Assembly (NCBI GenBank): GCA_965219495.1 | Contig: OZ244777.1 | Coordinates: 2,542,001-2,606,000, forward strand | Length of the DNA: 64,000 nucleotides | Source: CAZPXZ01 sp965219495 | GTDB taxonomy: Bacteria; Pseudomonadota; Alphaproteobacteria; Rhodobacterales; CAZPXZ01 | Direction: 5' to 3' | Shown: positions 18,451 through 28,299 of the stretch, one piece after another | Position numbering within the stretch: position 1 is the first letter of the stretch | Layout: the number at the start of each line of letters is the position of its first letter | The notes under the pieces: model-generated | What the model saw: the letters and a program-made list of their open reading frames with translations, nothing else | The model's database searches: none | What the model was told of the DNA's origin: nothing | Position numbers and translations under genes: made by a program

Positions 18451-20299
18451 ATGAATGGTGCTTGAAGGATCCTGATCGGAATCGGAGCGGCCTTCACGCC
18501 CCTGAATTTCCTCATGGTGGTCCTCGGCTGTTGTTTTTCACTATATTTCGGCACGTTTTTCCCAAAATATACCGTACGCGTTTCTCGCAATGTCCGTAAC
18601 TGCCGGATGGTGGTGTCACGCGCTCGGTGCCGCGTGAACGCGCAAGGCTTCGCTACGGTTCCAGGGACAAGGACAATAGGCATCGTGCGTAAGGCATTCT
18701 ACTGGCGGACAGCCTACTGGAAAGATGCCCTGCCTGGAGAAAAAGCCTGATCACGCTTTCCCGGATTAATCCAACAGTTCGCGCGCGAAACAATCTGGGA
18801 AAATTCGCCCTGTTTCTGCCGAGATAATTAGAAAAACAACACTGCGCCGGGGTCGGCTGCCTGATCGGCACCTTGGTCGGCATGCCGCCCGGCCTCAGGC
18901 CGATGTCCATCATCGCCATCACGATTCCGGTTGCGATCAAGATCGGTGATCCCTCCTCCTCCGCTTATCATGCTGGGGGGCGTCTATTACGGCGCTATTT
19001 TCGGAGGTTCCACATCCTCCATCCTGATCAATGCGCCGGGCGTTGCGGGAACCGTGGCGACGGCGTTCGACGGCTACCCGATGGCGAGGCAGGAAAGGCC
19101 GGTAAAGCGCTGACCATCGCTGCGATTTCTTCCTTTGCCGGCGGCACGATCGGCGCGGTGCTCTTGCTCGGATTCGCCCCGGCTCTCGTCACGGTTGCCC
19201 TTCTCTTCCATTCCGCCGAATACTTTGCGCTCATGGTGGTAGGCCTGTCCGCGGTCGCCCCATTCGCCGGAACCGGCAAAGTCGCCGAGGCGCTGCTGAT
19301 GACGGTGCTCGGGCTCATGCTGGCGACCGTCGGTGAATCCGCCCTTTTCAACGCCTCCCGCTTCACCGCCGGCATTCAGGACCTTCAGTCCGGTCTGGGA
19401 TTCATCACCTTGGCGATGGCGCTTTTCGCGCTCCCAGGGGCTCTCTCCTCGTACTCGATTCATCACGCGGGCAATCGGGCAAGGACTCCGGTTCCGGCAT
19501 CAGGAATCTCCGCATCACTTGCGACGAAGCGCGGCGGATCGCTCCGGTCGTCGCGAGGCGGTCTCTTCAGGGATTCCTGAACGGCGTGCTTCCAGGCGCC
19601 GGCGTCACCATCGCTTCGTTCCTTGGTTGCGCGGTGGAGCGTAATATCGCCAAGGAGGAAGAACAGAAGGAGTTCGGCGAGGGATCCAACAAGGGTCCGG
19701 CAGCGCCGGAGACCGCGAACAACGCGGCCTGCACCGGCTCCTTCGTCCCATTGCTCACGCTTGGAATTCCGGGATCCAGCATGACCGCGATTCTGTTGGG
19801 CGCACTGATCGCGCTGAATGTCGCGCCCGGCCCCCGGCTGATGGTGGACCGTCCGGAGATCTTCTGGGCGGTGATCATCTCCATGTATCTTGGAAACGTC
19901 GTTCTCCTGATCCTGAACCTCCCGCTCATTCCCTATATCGCGAAACTGCTGACCGTTCCAAGGAACTACCTGGTTCCGTTCGTCCCGTTTTACGCGTTGA
20001 TGGGGGCGTATATCGGCCAGAACAACGCCACCGAACTCCTGCTCCTGGTCGGGCTCGGAATTGCCGCGACCATCCTTCGCTTTGCAGACTACCCGCCGGC
20101 GCCATTGCTGATCGGATTCATCCTGGGCGGCATGATGGAGAACAACTTTGCCCGCGCGGTTACCCTGTATGACGGAGTGAATTTCCTTTACGAGAGGCCG
20201 ATCACCACGACATTTCTGCTATTCGGCGTGATCCTGGTGTTCCTTCCGGCCTACCGCCAGCAACGCGCCCGGGCAGGAGGCGTCGCCGAGGGCGACTGA
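18451..20299 (+). pseudogene. tctA remnant (large permease of a tripartite tricarboxylate transporter), multiply frameshifted
   Basis: TctA homology can be followed across the region but not in one frame. An early TGA sits at the fifth codon; ILIGIGAAFTPLNFLMVVLG is then cut by a 313-base insertion before VGCLIGTLVGMPPGL. A frameshift near 18955 precedes LIMLGGVYYGAIFGGSTSS, and another near 19090 precedes GKAGKALTIAAISSFAGG. A third, between about 19440 and 19490, precedes ARRIAPVVARRSLQGFLNG. From 19586 onward about 237 residues remain intact (GVTIASFLGCAVE, LTLGIPGSSMTAILLGA). The product would have been a roughly 500-residue membrane transporter for di- or tricarboxylates. A second, intact set is present at 53-56 kb. 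Confidence 0.85.
18529..18841. mobile_element. 313-bp MITE-like insertion inside the tctA remnant
   Basis: The segment separates two adjoining parts of TctA. It is bounded by perfect 11-base inverted repeats, TGTTGTTTTTC at one end and GAAAAACAACA at the other. The similarity extends to about 25 bases with five mismatches (both continue to CGGCA). It contains no convincing open frame. Length, terminal repeats and lack of coding capacity fit a non-autonomous transposable element. No clear target duplication was seen. Confidence 0.65.
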
Positions 20300-20308
20300 C
20301 ACCGGAAT

Positions 20309-21529
20309 TCACAAGACCGAATCGAGATCGCGGCAAATGTCCTCGGCGTCTTCGAGACCGACAGAAAGCCGGAACAGGCCTTCCCCGGCGAAACGCCGAT
20401 AGTCCTCTTCGCCCGCTGCATCCAGCCGGTACGAATTTTCAAGCAGCGCCGCAGTCGGCATCCATACGATCAGGCTGCGATGGTGCCCCAGCGAGACCGC
20501 GTAGTGCACGATGGACAGCCGTTCCGACATGCGCTCCGCCAGCGATGTTCCTTCCGATTCCGAGCCGTGAACCTGGAACGATATCATCCCGGAGAAGTTG
20601 TTCATTTGCGCCCGGGCCAGATCGTGCTGGGGATGCGAGGGCAGGCCCGGATAGTTCACCTGTTTCACGCGCGGATGCGATTCCAGAAACTCGGCAACCC
20701 GGCGCGCGCCTTCCTCGTGCGCCCGCATGCGAACGGGCAGCGTGGCAACCCCCCGCGCGATCAGCCAGGCATTGAACGGGCTCAGCACGCCCCCGATATG
20801 CACCGACGCGACCCCGACCATTCGCTGAACGAGGCTGCGCGAAGCGGCCACCACACCGCCCATGGCGTCGCCATGCCCGCACAGGTATTTCGTCGCCGAG
20901 TGCATCACCAGATCGACGCCGAGCTCCAGCGGCCTCGTTCCGATCGGTGTCGCAAAGGTGTTGTCGACCGAGACCAGCGCGCCTCTGGCTTTCGCACGGG
21001 ATGCGACGGCGGCGAGATCGGTCAGCCGGGTCAACGGATTGACCGGAGACTCCAGATGGACCAGGCGAGTGTTGGAACGCATCGCACGATCCAGCACCGC
21101 GGGATCGGACAGATTGATCCGGTCAACCTCAATACCGAGTCCGGGCAATTGGCCGTTCGCCAATTCGGAGATTCCCGGATAGCAGACATCCGAAACGATT
21201 GCATGATCGCCGGCTTTCAGGAAGCTGAGGAACATGGCGCTCGCAGCTGCCATTCCAGACGCAAAGCTCGCGCAAGCCTCCGCCCCTTCAAGACTGGAAA
21301 TCTTGTCCTCAAGCACCTTCACGGTGGGATTGGCCCAGCGGGTATAGGTGTAGGGCGTGGTTTCGTCGATCTCGTAAGCGGAAAATCCGACCGGCTTCAT
21401 CGTCGCGAAGGTGGACGACATGACCAGGTTGGGACTCGATGCCCTCGTCTCGGGATCCGGGACTTCCCCGGCATGAACCGCGAGCGTGTGGATTCCGGTT
21501 TTCCCGATTGGGTGCTTGTTCTTGTTCAA
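20309..21529 (-). CDS. PLP-dependent Cys/Met metabolism enzyme (gamma-lyase/synthase type)
   Basis: A 406-residue member of the cystathionine/methionine gamma-lyase fold family. It shows YTYTRWANPTVKVLEDK near residue 60-75, the pyridoxal-stacking segment FASGMAAASAMFL, D in VSVDNTFATPIGTRPL and the Schiff-base lysine in HSATKYLCGHGDAMGG. The C-terminus has SLGHHRSLIVWMPT in place of the usual SLGG-E-SL-E-P run, so the carboxylate-binding region differs from canonical methionine gamma-lyases. It is followed on the same strand, 12 bases upstream, by a GMC oxidoreductase. Substrate cannot be called; a sulfur or seleno amino-acid derivative is the usual class. Confidence 0.82.
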   Translation of the reverse strand: MNKNKHPIGKTGIHTLAVHAGEVPDPETRASSPNLVMSSTFATMKPVGFSAYEIDETTPYTYTRWANPTVKVLEDKISSLEGAEACASFASGMAAASAMFLSFLKAGDHAIVSDVCYPGISELANGQLPGLGIEVDRINLSDPAVLDRAMRSNTRLVHLESPVNPLTRLTDLAAVASRAKARGALVSVDNTFATPIGTRPLELGVDLVMHSATKYLCGHGDAMGGVVAASRSLVQRMVGVASVHIGGVLSPFNAWLIARGVATLPVRMRAHEEGARRVAEFLESHPRVKQVNYPGLPSHPQHDLARAQMNNFSGMISFQVHGSESEGTSLAERMSERLSIVHYAVSLGHHRSLIVWMPTAALLENSYRLDAAGEEDYRRFAGEGLFRLSVGLEDAEDICRDLDSVL

Positions 21530-21541
21530 TTCGACCTCCCG

Positions 21542-23194
21542 TTAACGCTGCGCACGCCGCCAGTCCGGGTGAATCCACGGATTCAGGTTCTCGGGCGGCA
21601 GGCGCGCGCGGCCCAGAATATGATCGCTGGCCTTCTCACCGGTCATGATCGACGGGGCGTTTAAATTGCCGTTGGGAATCCGCGGAAATACCGAACAGTC
21701 GGCTACCCGGAGCCCATCTACGCCGATCACCCTGCATTCCGGGTCCACGACTGCGCCCGGATCTTCCGAATCTCCCATGCGGCAGGTTCCGCATGGATGG
21801 TAGGCGCTCTCCGCTTCGCGAGCGACGAATTCGTCCAAGTCCTTGTCACCCGCTATGTCGGCGCCGGGAGCAATTTCCGCACCCGCGTATGGCTCCATGG
21901 CCGGCTGGCGAGCGATTTCGCGGGCAAGCCGGATGCACGTGCGGAAATCCTCCCAGTCCTGTGCCTCCGACATGTAGTTGAACCGGATCATCGGAGGATC
22001 CGGAGGATCGGACGAGCGAAGCGTCACGCGGCCCCGGGAAGGCGATCGCATCGGCCCCACATGCACCTGAAAGCCGTGACCCTTTGCAGCCGCGGTTCCG
22101 TCATACCGAATTGCGGCCGGCAGAAAATGATACTGAATGTCCGGGTAGCGAACCCCTGCCCGCGAACGAACGAATGCGGCGCTCTCGAAGTGGTTGCTGG
22201 CGCCGAGCCCCGAACGCAGGAACAGCCACTCGGCCCCGATCCGCGCCTTGCTGAAGAGTCCGAGTCTGCTGTTCAGCGTGATTGGCGCATTGCATTCGTA
22301 CTGGATGTAGACCTCAAGATGGTCCTGCAGGTTGCGGCCCACGCCCGGCCGATCCGCCAGCGGCCGAAGCCCGAGTTCCACAAGTTCTTCGGCGGGACCA
22401 ATTCCGGAGAGCATCAGGAGTTTCGGGGTGTTGAATACCGAGGCCGCGAGCACCACCTCCCGGCGGGCGCGAATGGTGCGGACGCCCCGCAGTCCGTCCA
22501 CTTCCACACCTGCCGCACGCACCCCCTCGAACACGACCCGGCGCGCCTCGGCACGCACCAGCGCCACATTCGGTCGTTTGAGGGCGGGCCGGAGATAGGC
22601 ATTCGCCGCCGACCAGCGATTGCCTTTCCAGACTGTCATTTCCATCGGCCCAAAGCCTTCCTGCTTCGAACCGTTGTAGTCCTCGGTGATCCCGTATCCG
22701 GCCTGGCGGCCTGCCTGGATGAAGGCCTCGTAGAGCGGGTTCCGCCGGGGGCCGCGAACGACATGCAGAGGACCATCGCACCCGCGCCAGCCTTCTTCGC
22801 CGCCATGGCTGTTTTCAAGCCTCCGAAAATACGGCAGGACATGAGCAAAGGACCAGCCCCTTGCCCCGTTCTCCGCCCAGCCATCGTAGTCGAGCGCGTG
22901 CCCACGCACGTACACCATGCCATTGATGGACGACGACCCGCCGATCACCCGTCCGCGTGGCGCCGCAAGGCGGCGATTCCGGAGATTGGGCTCCGGTTCC
23001 GAGCGATAGCCCCAGTCGTAGCGGGCCATGTTCATCGGATAGGAAAGGGCGGCGGGCATCTGGATCAACGGACCGGCATCGGTGCCGCCGGCTTCGATGA
23101 CAGCGACCTGGTTTCTGCCGTCTTCACTCAGACGATAGGCAAGCGTGCAGCCGGCACTGCCGGCGCCTACAATGACATAATCCGCCTCACGCAT
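21542..23194 (-). CDS. GMC family oxidoreductase, choline dehydrogenase-like
   Basis: A 550-residue FAD enzyme. The ATG follows a GGGAG ribosome site; an upstream extension of about 100 residues in the same frame has no family features. The FAD motif is VIVGAGSAGCTLAYRL, then APRGRVIGGSSSINGMVY (GMC signature 1) and GIGPAEEL. The active-site histidine lies in YHPCGTCRMG, and the C-terminal NLNAPSIMTGEKASDHI closes the flavin site. Relatives oxidise choline or other alcohols to aldehydes. No betaine aldehyde dehydrogenase is adjacent, so choline is not assured. It is cotranscribed with the PLP lyase just downstream. Confidence 0.87.
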   Translation of the reverse strand: MREADYVIVGAGSAGCTLAYRLSEDGRNQVAVIEAGGTDAGPLIQMPAALSYPMNMARYDWGYRSEPEPNLRNRRLAAPRGRVIGGSSSINGMVYVRGHALDYDGWAENGARGWSFAHVLPYFRRLENSHGGEEGWRGCDGPLHVVRGPRRNPLYEAFIQAGRQAGYGITEDYNGSKQEGFGPMEMTVWKGNRWSAANAYLRPALKRPNVALVRAEARRVVFEGVRAAGVEVDGLRGVRTIRARREVVLAASVFNTPKLLMLSGIGPAEELVELGLRPLADRPGVGRNLQDHLEVYIQYECNAPITLNSRLGLFSKARIGAEWLFLRSGLGASNHFESAAFVRSRAGVRYPDIQYHFLPAAIRYDGTAAAKGHGFQVHVGPMRSPSRGRVTLRSSDPPDPPMIRFNYMSEAQDWEDFRTCIRLAREIARQPAMEPYAGAEIAPGADIAGDKDLDEFVAREAESAYHPCGTCRMGDSEDPGAVVDPECRVIGVDGLRVADCSVFPRIPNGNLNAPSIMTGEKASDHILGRARLPPENLNPWIHPDWRRAQR

Positions 23195-23814
23195 CCCGAT
23201 TTCTCCCGCGCAATCTGTTCTCTCTCGGAATTTCCGGTGAATTGCAGTTTCGACTGGCGCATCGTAGGCCCCGTGCGCTTTCGCGCCAATGAAGCCCGCG
23301 CGTTCGGCGATCTGACCGGTTCCCGGAACTGAAATCCGTGATCGACGAATTCGGGTCGGTTGTACCGTCACGAAGGTTTGCGATTCCGACAGTTCAAGAT
23401 ACTGGATCGACGGTTGCTCGCCACCGGGGAATCCATCCGGCTTCGTAGAATTGGGCTTTGGCAACTGCCCGAGTCTCGGACCTGGCAAGCGCAACAATAC
23501 GTCCCGTCAAGTTCCTCACACGGCAGTACGATGTTTACGGCCGACATGAGAGGCGGAAGGGCATGTTGGGGTTCCTGCGCAGTGAAGAACGCGGGATGGT
23601 CTATGTCTCGTTGGAACCAACGAGTTTGATCCCGCGTTTCACCATTGGGTTTGCTTCCAGGGTCTTGCGCGTCCGGGCCGTCCATCCCTACCCATCGGCA
23701 ATTGCCGGCCGTATCTTGCAAGAGGCAAACACCTCTTGCTATCTCCTTGTTCCGTCGTATCTCACCCGGCGGAGGGCCTGAGGATACGCGGTCCACGCTT
23801 TACGGAATTCGGCC
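23195..23814. other. Spacer between divergent GMC oxidoreductase and TPP enzyme; no gene supported
   Basis: The region separates divergently transcribed genes and should contain both promoters. Open frames on either strand are short and lack recognisable domains. No repeats or clear operators were noticed. Confidence 0.45.
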
Positions 23815-25446
23815 ATGGCTCAGACTGCCGCGAAACTTCTGGTCCGGTGCCTTGAGGTCAACGGATTTTCGCGCGCTTTCGGCGTTCCCGGAGAGAGCTT
23901 TCTGGGCCTGTTGGACGCACTCTACGATTCCAGAATCTCGTTCATCACTTGCCGCCACGAAGGCGCGGCGGCGATGGCCGCAGCCGCGCATGGCCAACTC
24001 ACCGCTTCACCGGGACTGTGTATCGTCACGCGGGGACCTGGAGCAACCAACGCCAGCGCAGGACTCCATTTGGCGCGACAAGGCGGGCTTCCCATGCTCC
24101 TCCTGATCGGACAGGTGCCTCGCGCCGAACGGGGACGCGAGTCATTTCAGGAAATCGACTACGGACGCATGCTCGGCGAACTCACGAAATGGACAGCGGA
24201 AATCCACGATGCCGCGCGAATCCCGGAAATCACCGCCCGCGCCGTCACCCTGGCCCGCACCGGAAGACCCGGCCCTGTTGCGTTGGCGCTGCCGGAGGAC
24301 CTGTTCCAGGACCTCTTGGATGCCGCGCCCGTTCGAGCCGTCGACCCCGCACCTCCATGCGTCCCGCAATCGGTGATTGCCAGACTTTCCGAATTGCTTG
24401 AGGCCTCCAGGCGCCCTTTTCTCATCCTCGGCGGCATTGGCTGGAACCAAGCGGCTTCCGACGCGATCGGCGCGTTCGCGCAATCGAACCAGGTGCCCGT
24501 GGCATTTTCCTTTCGCGCCCAGGATTGCCTCGCAAACGAACACGAATGCGTAGCCGGTCCGATCGGGATCGGTGGCGACCCGAAACTTGCCGAGAGAGTC
24601 CGGGATGCGGACCTTGTTGTCGTACTGGGAGCCCGGATTGGAGACGGCGCCAATCCCTTCGGCGCAGCGCTGGAAGAAACGGATCGCAAATGCCGGCTGG
24701 TGCTATTCCACCCGGATCCCGACGAGCCGGGACGGGTCGTCGTGCCAGATCTTTCCTGTGCGGCCGCTCCTGCCGACGCCGCGCTCCAGATTGCTGACAT
24801 TCACACGCCGGTGCCAACGGAGCGCCGCGCCTGGCGGGAAGAATGCCGCGCCGGGTACCTGGCTTTTTCAAGTCCGGAACCGGGACCCGGCAAGTGCCTG
24901 GCAGGCATCGTCCGGGAACTCCGGAGCCAGCTTCCCGCGGACGCCGTGCTCTGCAACGGGGCCGGGAATTTCGCGGGCTGGCTTCATCGCTATTACCGGT
25001 ACGGTTCGCCCGGAACTACCATCGGACCGGTTTCGGGGTCGATGGGATACGACTTGCCGGCGGCGCTGGCTGCAGCGCTGGAACGGCCTGACACGCCGGT
25101 GGTCGCCTGGGCGGGAGACGGCTCTTTCCTGATGACCGGTCAGGAGCTCGCGACCGCGGTTCGGTACAACGCGAAGCTGACCGTGATTGTCATCGACAAT
25201 GGTCAGTATGGCACCATCCGCATGCATCAGGAACTGCAGTTTCCGGGCCGCGTATCCGGTACCCAAATCACCAATCCGGACTTTGCGGCGTTTGCGCGAA
25301 GTTTCGGGGCACATGGCGAAACCGCGAGAGATCTTGAAACATTTCGCGAAGCGCTCCGGCGGTGCCTCGCGCTGGACGGCCCCTCGCTGATCCACCTCCC
25401 AGTGGACCCGAAAGTTCTCGCGCCGTCGGTGGTACTGGACGCTTAG
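23815..25446 (+). CDS. Thiamine-diphosphate-dependent enzyme, acetolactate synthase-like
   Basis: A 543-residue enzyme with three domains: N-terminal pyrimidine-binding (catalytic E49 in CRHEGAAAMAAAA, GPGATNASAGLH), a central domain (LILGGIGWNQAASDAI) and a C-terminal diphosphate-binding domain with the GDG motif in WAGDGSFLMTGQELATAV and the closing asparagine in VIDNGQYG. It is close to acetolactate synthase large subunits and related decarboxylases, but it has no regulatory small subunit gene beside it and ends soon after the TPP domain. Substrate is undetermined; benzoylformate-, sulfopyruvate- or oxalyl-CoA-type decarboxylases are alternatives. Confidence 0.85.
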   Translation: MAQTAAKLLVRCLEVNGFSRAFGVPGESFLGLLDALYDSRISFITCRHEGAAAMAAAAHGQLTASPGLCIVTRGPGATNASAGLHLARQGGLPMLLLIGQVPRAERGRESFQEIDYGRMLGELTKWTAEIHDAARIPEITARAVTLARTGRPGPVALALPEDLFQDLLDAAPVRAVDPAPPCVPQSVIARLSELLEASRRPFLILGGIGWNQAASDAIGAFAQSNQVPVAFSFRAQDCLANEHECVAGPIGIGGDPKLAERVRDADLVVVLGARIGDGANPFGAALEETDRKCRLVLFHPDPDEPGRVVVPDLSCAAAPADAALQIADIHTPVPTERRAWREECRAGYLAFSSPEPGPGKCLAGIVRELRSQLPADAVLCNGAGNFAGWLHRYYRYGSPGTTIGPVSGSMGYDLPAALAAALERPDTPVVAWAGDGSFLMTGQELATAVRYNAKLTVIVIDNGQYGTIRMHQELQFPGRVSGTQITNPDFAAFARSFGAHGETARDLETFREALRRCLALDGPSLIHLPVDPKVLAPSVVLDA

Positions 25447-26801
25447 CGAAATATTTGCGGAGCCGCCAACCGCAATCGAAGCGCAGGTCCAGACAAGACG
25501 CTCGTGAAGCCGGCGCGACCTGCGTGGAATCCAGCCTCTGCGCTGCATGCAGCTTGTTCTTTGTCGTTTTGAAGGTCCCGTCCCAGACCACTGCAAAGGG
25601 GGAATTCTGTACATGAGCTCACATGACACTTCTCTGCGACGAGCGACGGCACTGTCCAGCGAGAAATTTTGGTGGCCATCAGCGTCAAGCAGGAAGCCAC
25701 ACTTTTGGGCGGCGATTTGTCTGGTGTATTTCGAGGCCACGGCCCCTTGCCAGATGGAAATATCCTGCTGAGCGGACTCACTGTCCGTGCGTGAAGTGCG
25801 CCGTGTCAGTTCGCCGGGCGGCAATGTATGCCGGATCGCGCACAGCGTATGTCTTTGTCTGCGGACGCGATTTCGACACCGCCGATTAGGCTGATGCGCC
25901 GGGGCATCGTCCGGGAACAATCCCACACCGGACCTTTCAGGGAGGGACAAAATATCTTGGGCCTCCGCCGGACAGGGTTGACTTGCCTCGGAGACGACGG
26001 CTCGCTGCCGGCCGGATGGGCGGACGAGGCGAAACCGTGTCCACCGAACCCGCTGGTTTCGCCGCTCTGCGGGAGATTCAGATGGCCGGGATATGGCGGC
26101 TTGCGCGGAAGCCGGCAAGTCTGCCGGTTGCTGGCCGGGTTGCGCCGGGTTTCGATTTGCCCCCGGCAGGGCGTTTGGCCGACAGTTGGCCTGTTCTCGC
26201 GTTCGCCGAAGCGTCGAGACACTTTCACCTGCGATTTAGCGACCTGATCACCCCGGTGCTCGATCCGGGAGGCTCTTGCGGACGTTTCTTCGACCCCGGC
26301 GGCGGGTTGCCCCCGGCGGAGCCGACGGCGGCTATGCCGTCAACGGCGTTTCCTCTTGCCGCGCGCCGCCGCCTGTCACACGCTCCTTTCGGCCGGTCCT
26401 CCGCTCGCGATGCGGTCTGGCGGAGGCGCGCTTTCGCGAGCAAGCGAAGCACAAGACGTCCACCGAAGGCCGTCCGCTCCGGCATGCGGCGGGATTCGGC
26501 AAGAGATCTTGTGCGTCACCGGCCTGCGTTCCCACAGGCGCGACCCGAGCCCGGCGGCCGGGTCCATGCCGCAGAATTGGCCGCGGGGCAAGCGGGTGCA
26601 CCCTGCTCTTCAATGAGGGAAAATATCTGTCCTCCAATCTGGATCGGTGGATTGGCTGCTATGATGGGTTCTGCTGAAGTGGAGCACCCATGGCAACGCG
26701 CAATGGTTCCATCAGACTTTCGAAATTGGCTCGATATCTGCGCCCATCTGGGTGCATATTGCGGGGAAGACCAGCCCCAATCTGATGGGAACGAAGGAGA
26801 G
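25447..26801. other. 1.35-kb region without a supported gene
   Basis: Translations in all frames give arginine/proline-rich, low-information sequence. A minus-strand stretch around 25500-25800 containing QQDISIWQGAVASKYTRQIA has protein-like composition and could be a remnant, but I cannot assign it. The plus-strand frame that runs into the next gene is open far upstream by chance; its translation before the ribosome site is not homologous to that family. Confidence 0.4.
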
Positions 26802-27263
26802 ATGATGTGGAAGTTGACTGAAACCATGAAACGGCTCATCGAGAACTACAACGCTGGTGCAGTGGGCACGACAAATGAAGATGGCACGCCGGCGGTGTCG
26901 CCGAAAGCGACCTTCGTAGTTATCGATGATGGATGTATCGCTTTCGGAAACATCCGATCTCCCGGCACAATTGCAAATATCCGATCGCGCCCAGACGTGG
27001 AAGTCAACTTCATAGACGTTCTAACCCGACGCGCGGTTCGAATTAAGGGACAGGCGGAAATAATTGAAACGGAGTCCGAGGCCGGACAGCGCTTGTTCCC
27101 TGCTTTCGAGGAGCACTGGGGAGAATACTTGGAGTACATGCAGAATTTTGTCAGCATCTCCATTACGCATGCGGAATTGATACTTTCGCCCGCATACGAT
27201 GTTGGACACACTGCGGCAGAACTCCGCCGGGCCAATCTCGACAAGCTGTCCAAGATTGGCTGA
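26802..27263 (+). CDS. Pyridoxamine 5'-phosphate oxidase-fold flavoprotein
   Basis: A 153-residue single-domain protein. Two adjacent ATG codons follow an AAGGAG site; the longer frame upstream is rejected because it has no family similarity. Family features are AVGTTNEDGTPAVSPKATF near the N-terminus, GNIRSPGTIANIRSRPDVEV in the middle and VRIKGQAEII, forming the split beta-barrel of PNPOx-like FMN proteins. These small members are usually oxidoreductases or stress-related flavin binders rather than true vitamin B6 oxidases. It stands alone upstream of the XRE-cupin regulator. Confidence 0.82.
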   Translation: MMWKLTETMKRLIENYNAGAVGTTNEDGTPAVSPKATFVVIDDGCIAFGNIRSPGTIANIRSRPDVEVNFIDVLTRRAVRIKGQAEIIETESEAGQRLFPAFEEHWGEYLEYMQNFVSISITHAELILSPAYDVGHTAAELRRANLDKLSKIG

Positions 27264-27636
27264 ATCCGAGCAGTCTTACTCCGGTGCTGACAACAGGACT
27301 CGTCGCCGCATGAAGGCGCCGTCGGACCGATCCTGACGAAAGGCGTCGTGAAAATGATCCGATGCGTCGGGAGTATCGTTGGCTTCGCGAAGTGCGCAAG
27401 ATCCCGAAGAATTGGCCGTAGCCTGGTTCGCACGGAGAATTGCCACAGTTCCGGAGAGATCTTCGAGACCGTGAGTGAATTTTGTCAGTCCATCACACGA
27501 TTCTTCGATGTCGGACAACCGTTCCCCGGGAACGGCCACCGTGTCGCATAATTGCGATCCAACAATTACACTCCGTCGACAAAACCCGATCAGAACTCTT
27601 CCAACCGCACGGAAGCGAACCAAGGCGGAGTGATTC
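27264..27636. other. Spacer upstream of the XRE-cupin regulator; nothing assigned
   Basis: A 373-base interval. The last 80 bases are AT-richer and contain a plausible ribosome site (AAGGCGGAG) before the regulator. No gene, repeat or operator could be supported. Confidence 0.4.
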
Positions 27637-28299
27637 ATGGCCGTAGATTTGCACGAAGATTACAACCTGGGCAAAGCTCTGCAGCGGATCCGGAAGCACA
27701 GGGACTGGACTCTGGCGAAGGTCGCCGAGAAGACTGGGGTAGCCATCTCGACCCTCTCCAAGCTCGAGAACAACCAGTCGTCCCCGAGCTACGACGTGCT
27801 GATCCGCTTGGCCGAGGGGCTCGGCATGGGTCTGCTCGAACTCGTGAAGAGCGAGAGCTTCTCCACGTTCGCACCCGGTGCCCGGGCGATCAACCGGGGC
27901 GACAAAGGCGTTCAGTACGAAACGCCGCTCGGCGAGTACTTGGCTCTGAGCTCCGAACTCGCAAAAAAATCAATGCAACCGACGTTGATTCGCCTGCCCA
28001 AAGGCAAACGCGCGCCTGAGATCCTGAGCTGCCACGGCGGCGAGGAGTTCGTGTATGTGCTTCGTGGGCGGGTGAAGTTCTACATGGAGCCTTACGCTCC
28101 TGTCGATTTGGAACAGGGTGAATCCGCGCAATTTGACAGCCTCATGCCGCACGGATTCATCGCTCTGGACGAGGAAGACGCATGGATTCTTGCGGTGTGT
28201 CAGTTCAACATGTTCAGCGAGGAGGACTCAACGGAATCAATCACTCCTCCGGGACAATCGACTGGAGATGCCGGGGCTGGTGAGAATGTGCAAGAATAA
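27637..28299 (+). CDS. XRE-family transcriptional regulator with cupin domain
   Basis: A 220-residue DNA-binding regulator. Residues about 12-66 form a helix-turn-helix (IRKHRDWTLAKVAEKTGVAI then STLSKLENNQSSPSYDVLIR). A cupin domain at about 110-190 contains CHGGEEFVYVLRGRVKFYM and a later FDSLMPHGF. This architecture is that of PuuR-like repressors, which bind a small ligand in the cupin and control catabolic operons. With polyamine genes in the same window a PuuR-like role is attractive, but the gene is 14 kb from puuB and not adjacent, and the first cupin motif is only partly canonical. The C-terminal tail is acidic. Confidence 0.85.
   Translation: MAVDLHEDYNLGKALQRIRKHRDWTLAKVAEKTGVAISTLSKLENNQSSPSYDVLIRLAEGLGMGLLELVKSESFSTFAPGARAINRGDKGVQYETPLGEYLALSSELAKKSMQPTLIRLPKGKRAPEILSCHGGEEFVYVLRGRVKFYMEPYAPVDLEQGESAQFDSLMPHGFIALDEEDAWILAVCQFNMFSEEDSTESITPPGQSTGDAGAGENVQE

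Noticed and set aside
21797..23332. 511-codon plus-strand frame opposite the GMC oxidoreductase
   Set aside because: Antisense of a clear FAD enzyme with intact motifs on the minus strand.
25983..26801. Long N-terminal extension of the PNPOx-fold protein
   Set aside because: The frame is open for 270 codons upstream, but the translation is Arg/Pro/Ala-rich with no domain. A strong ribosome site sits at the family-typical start.
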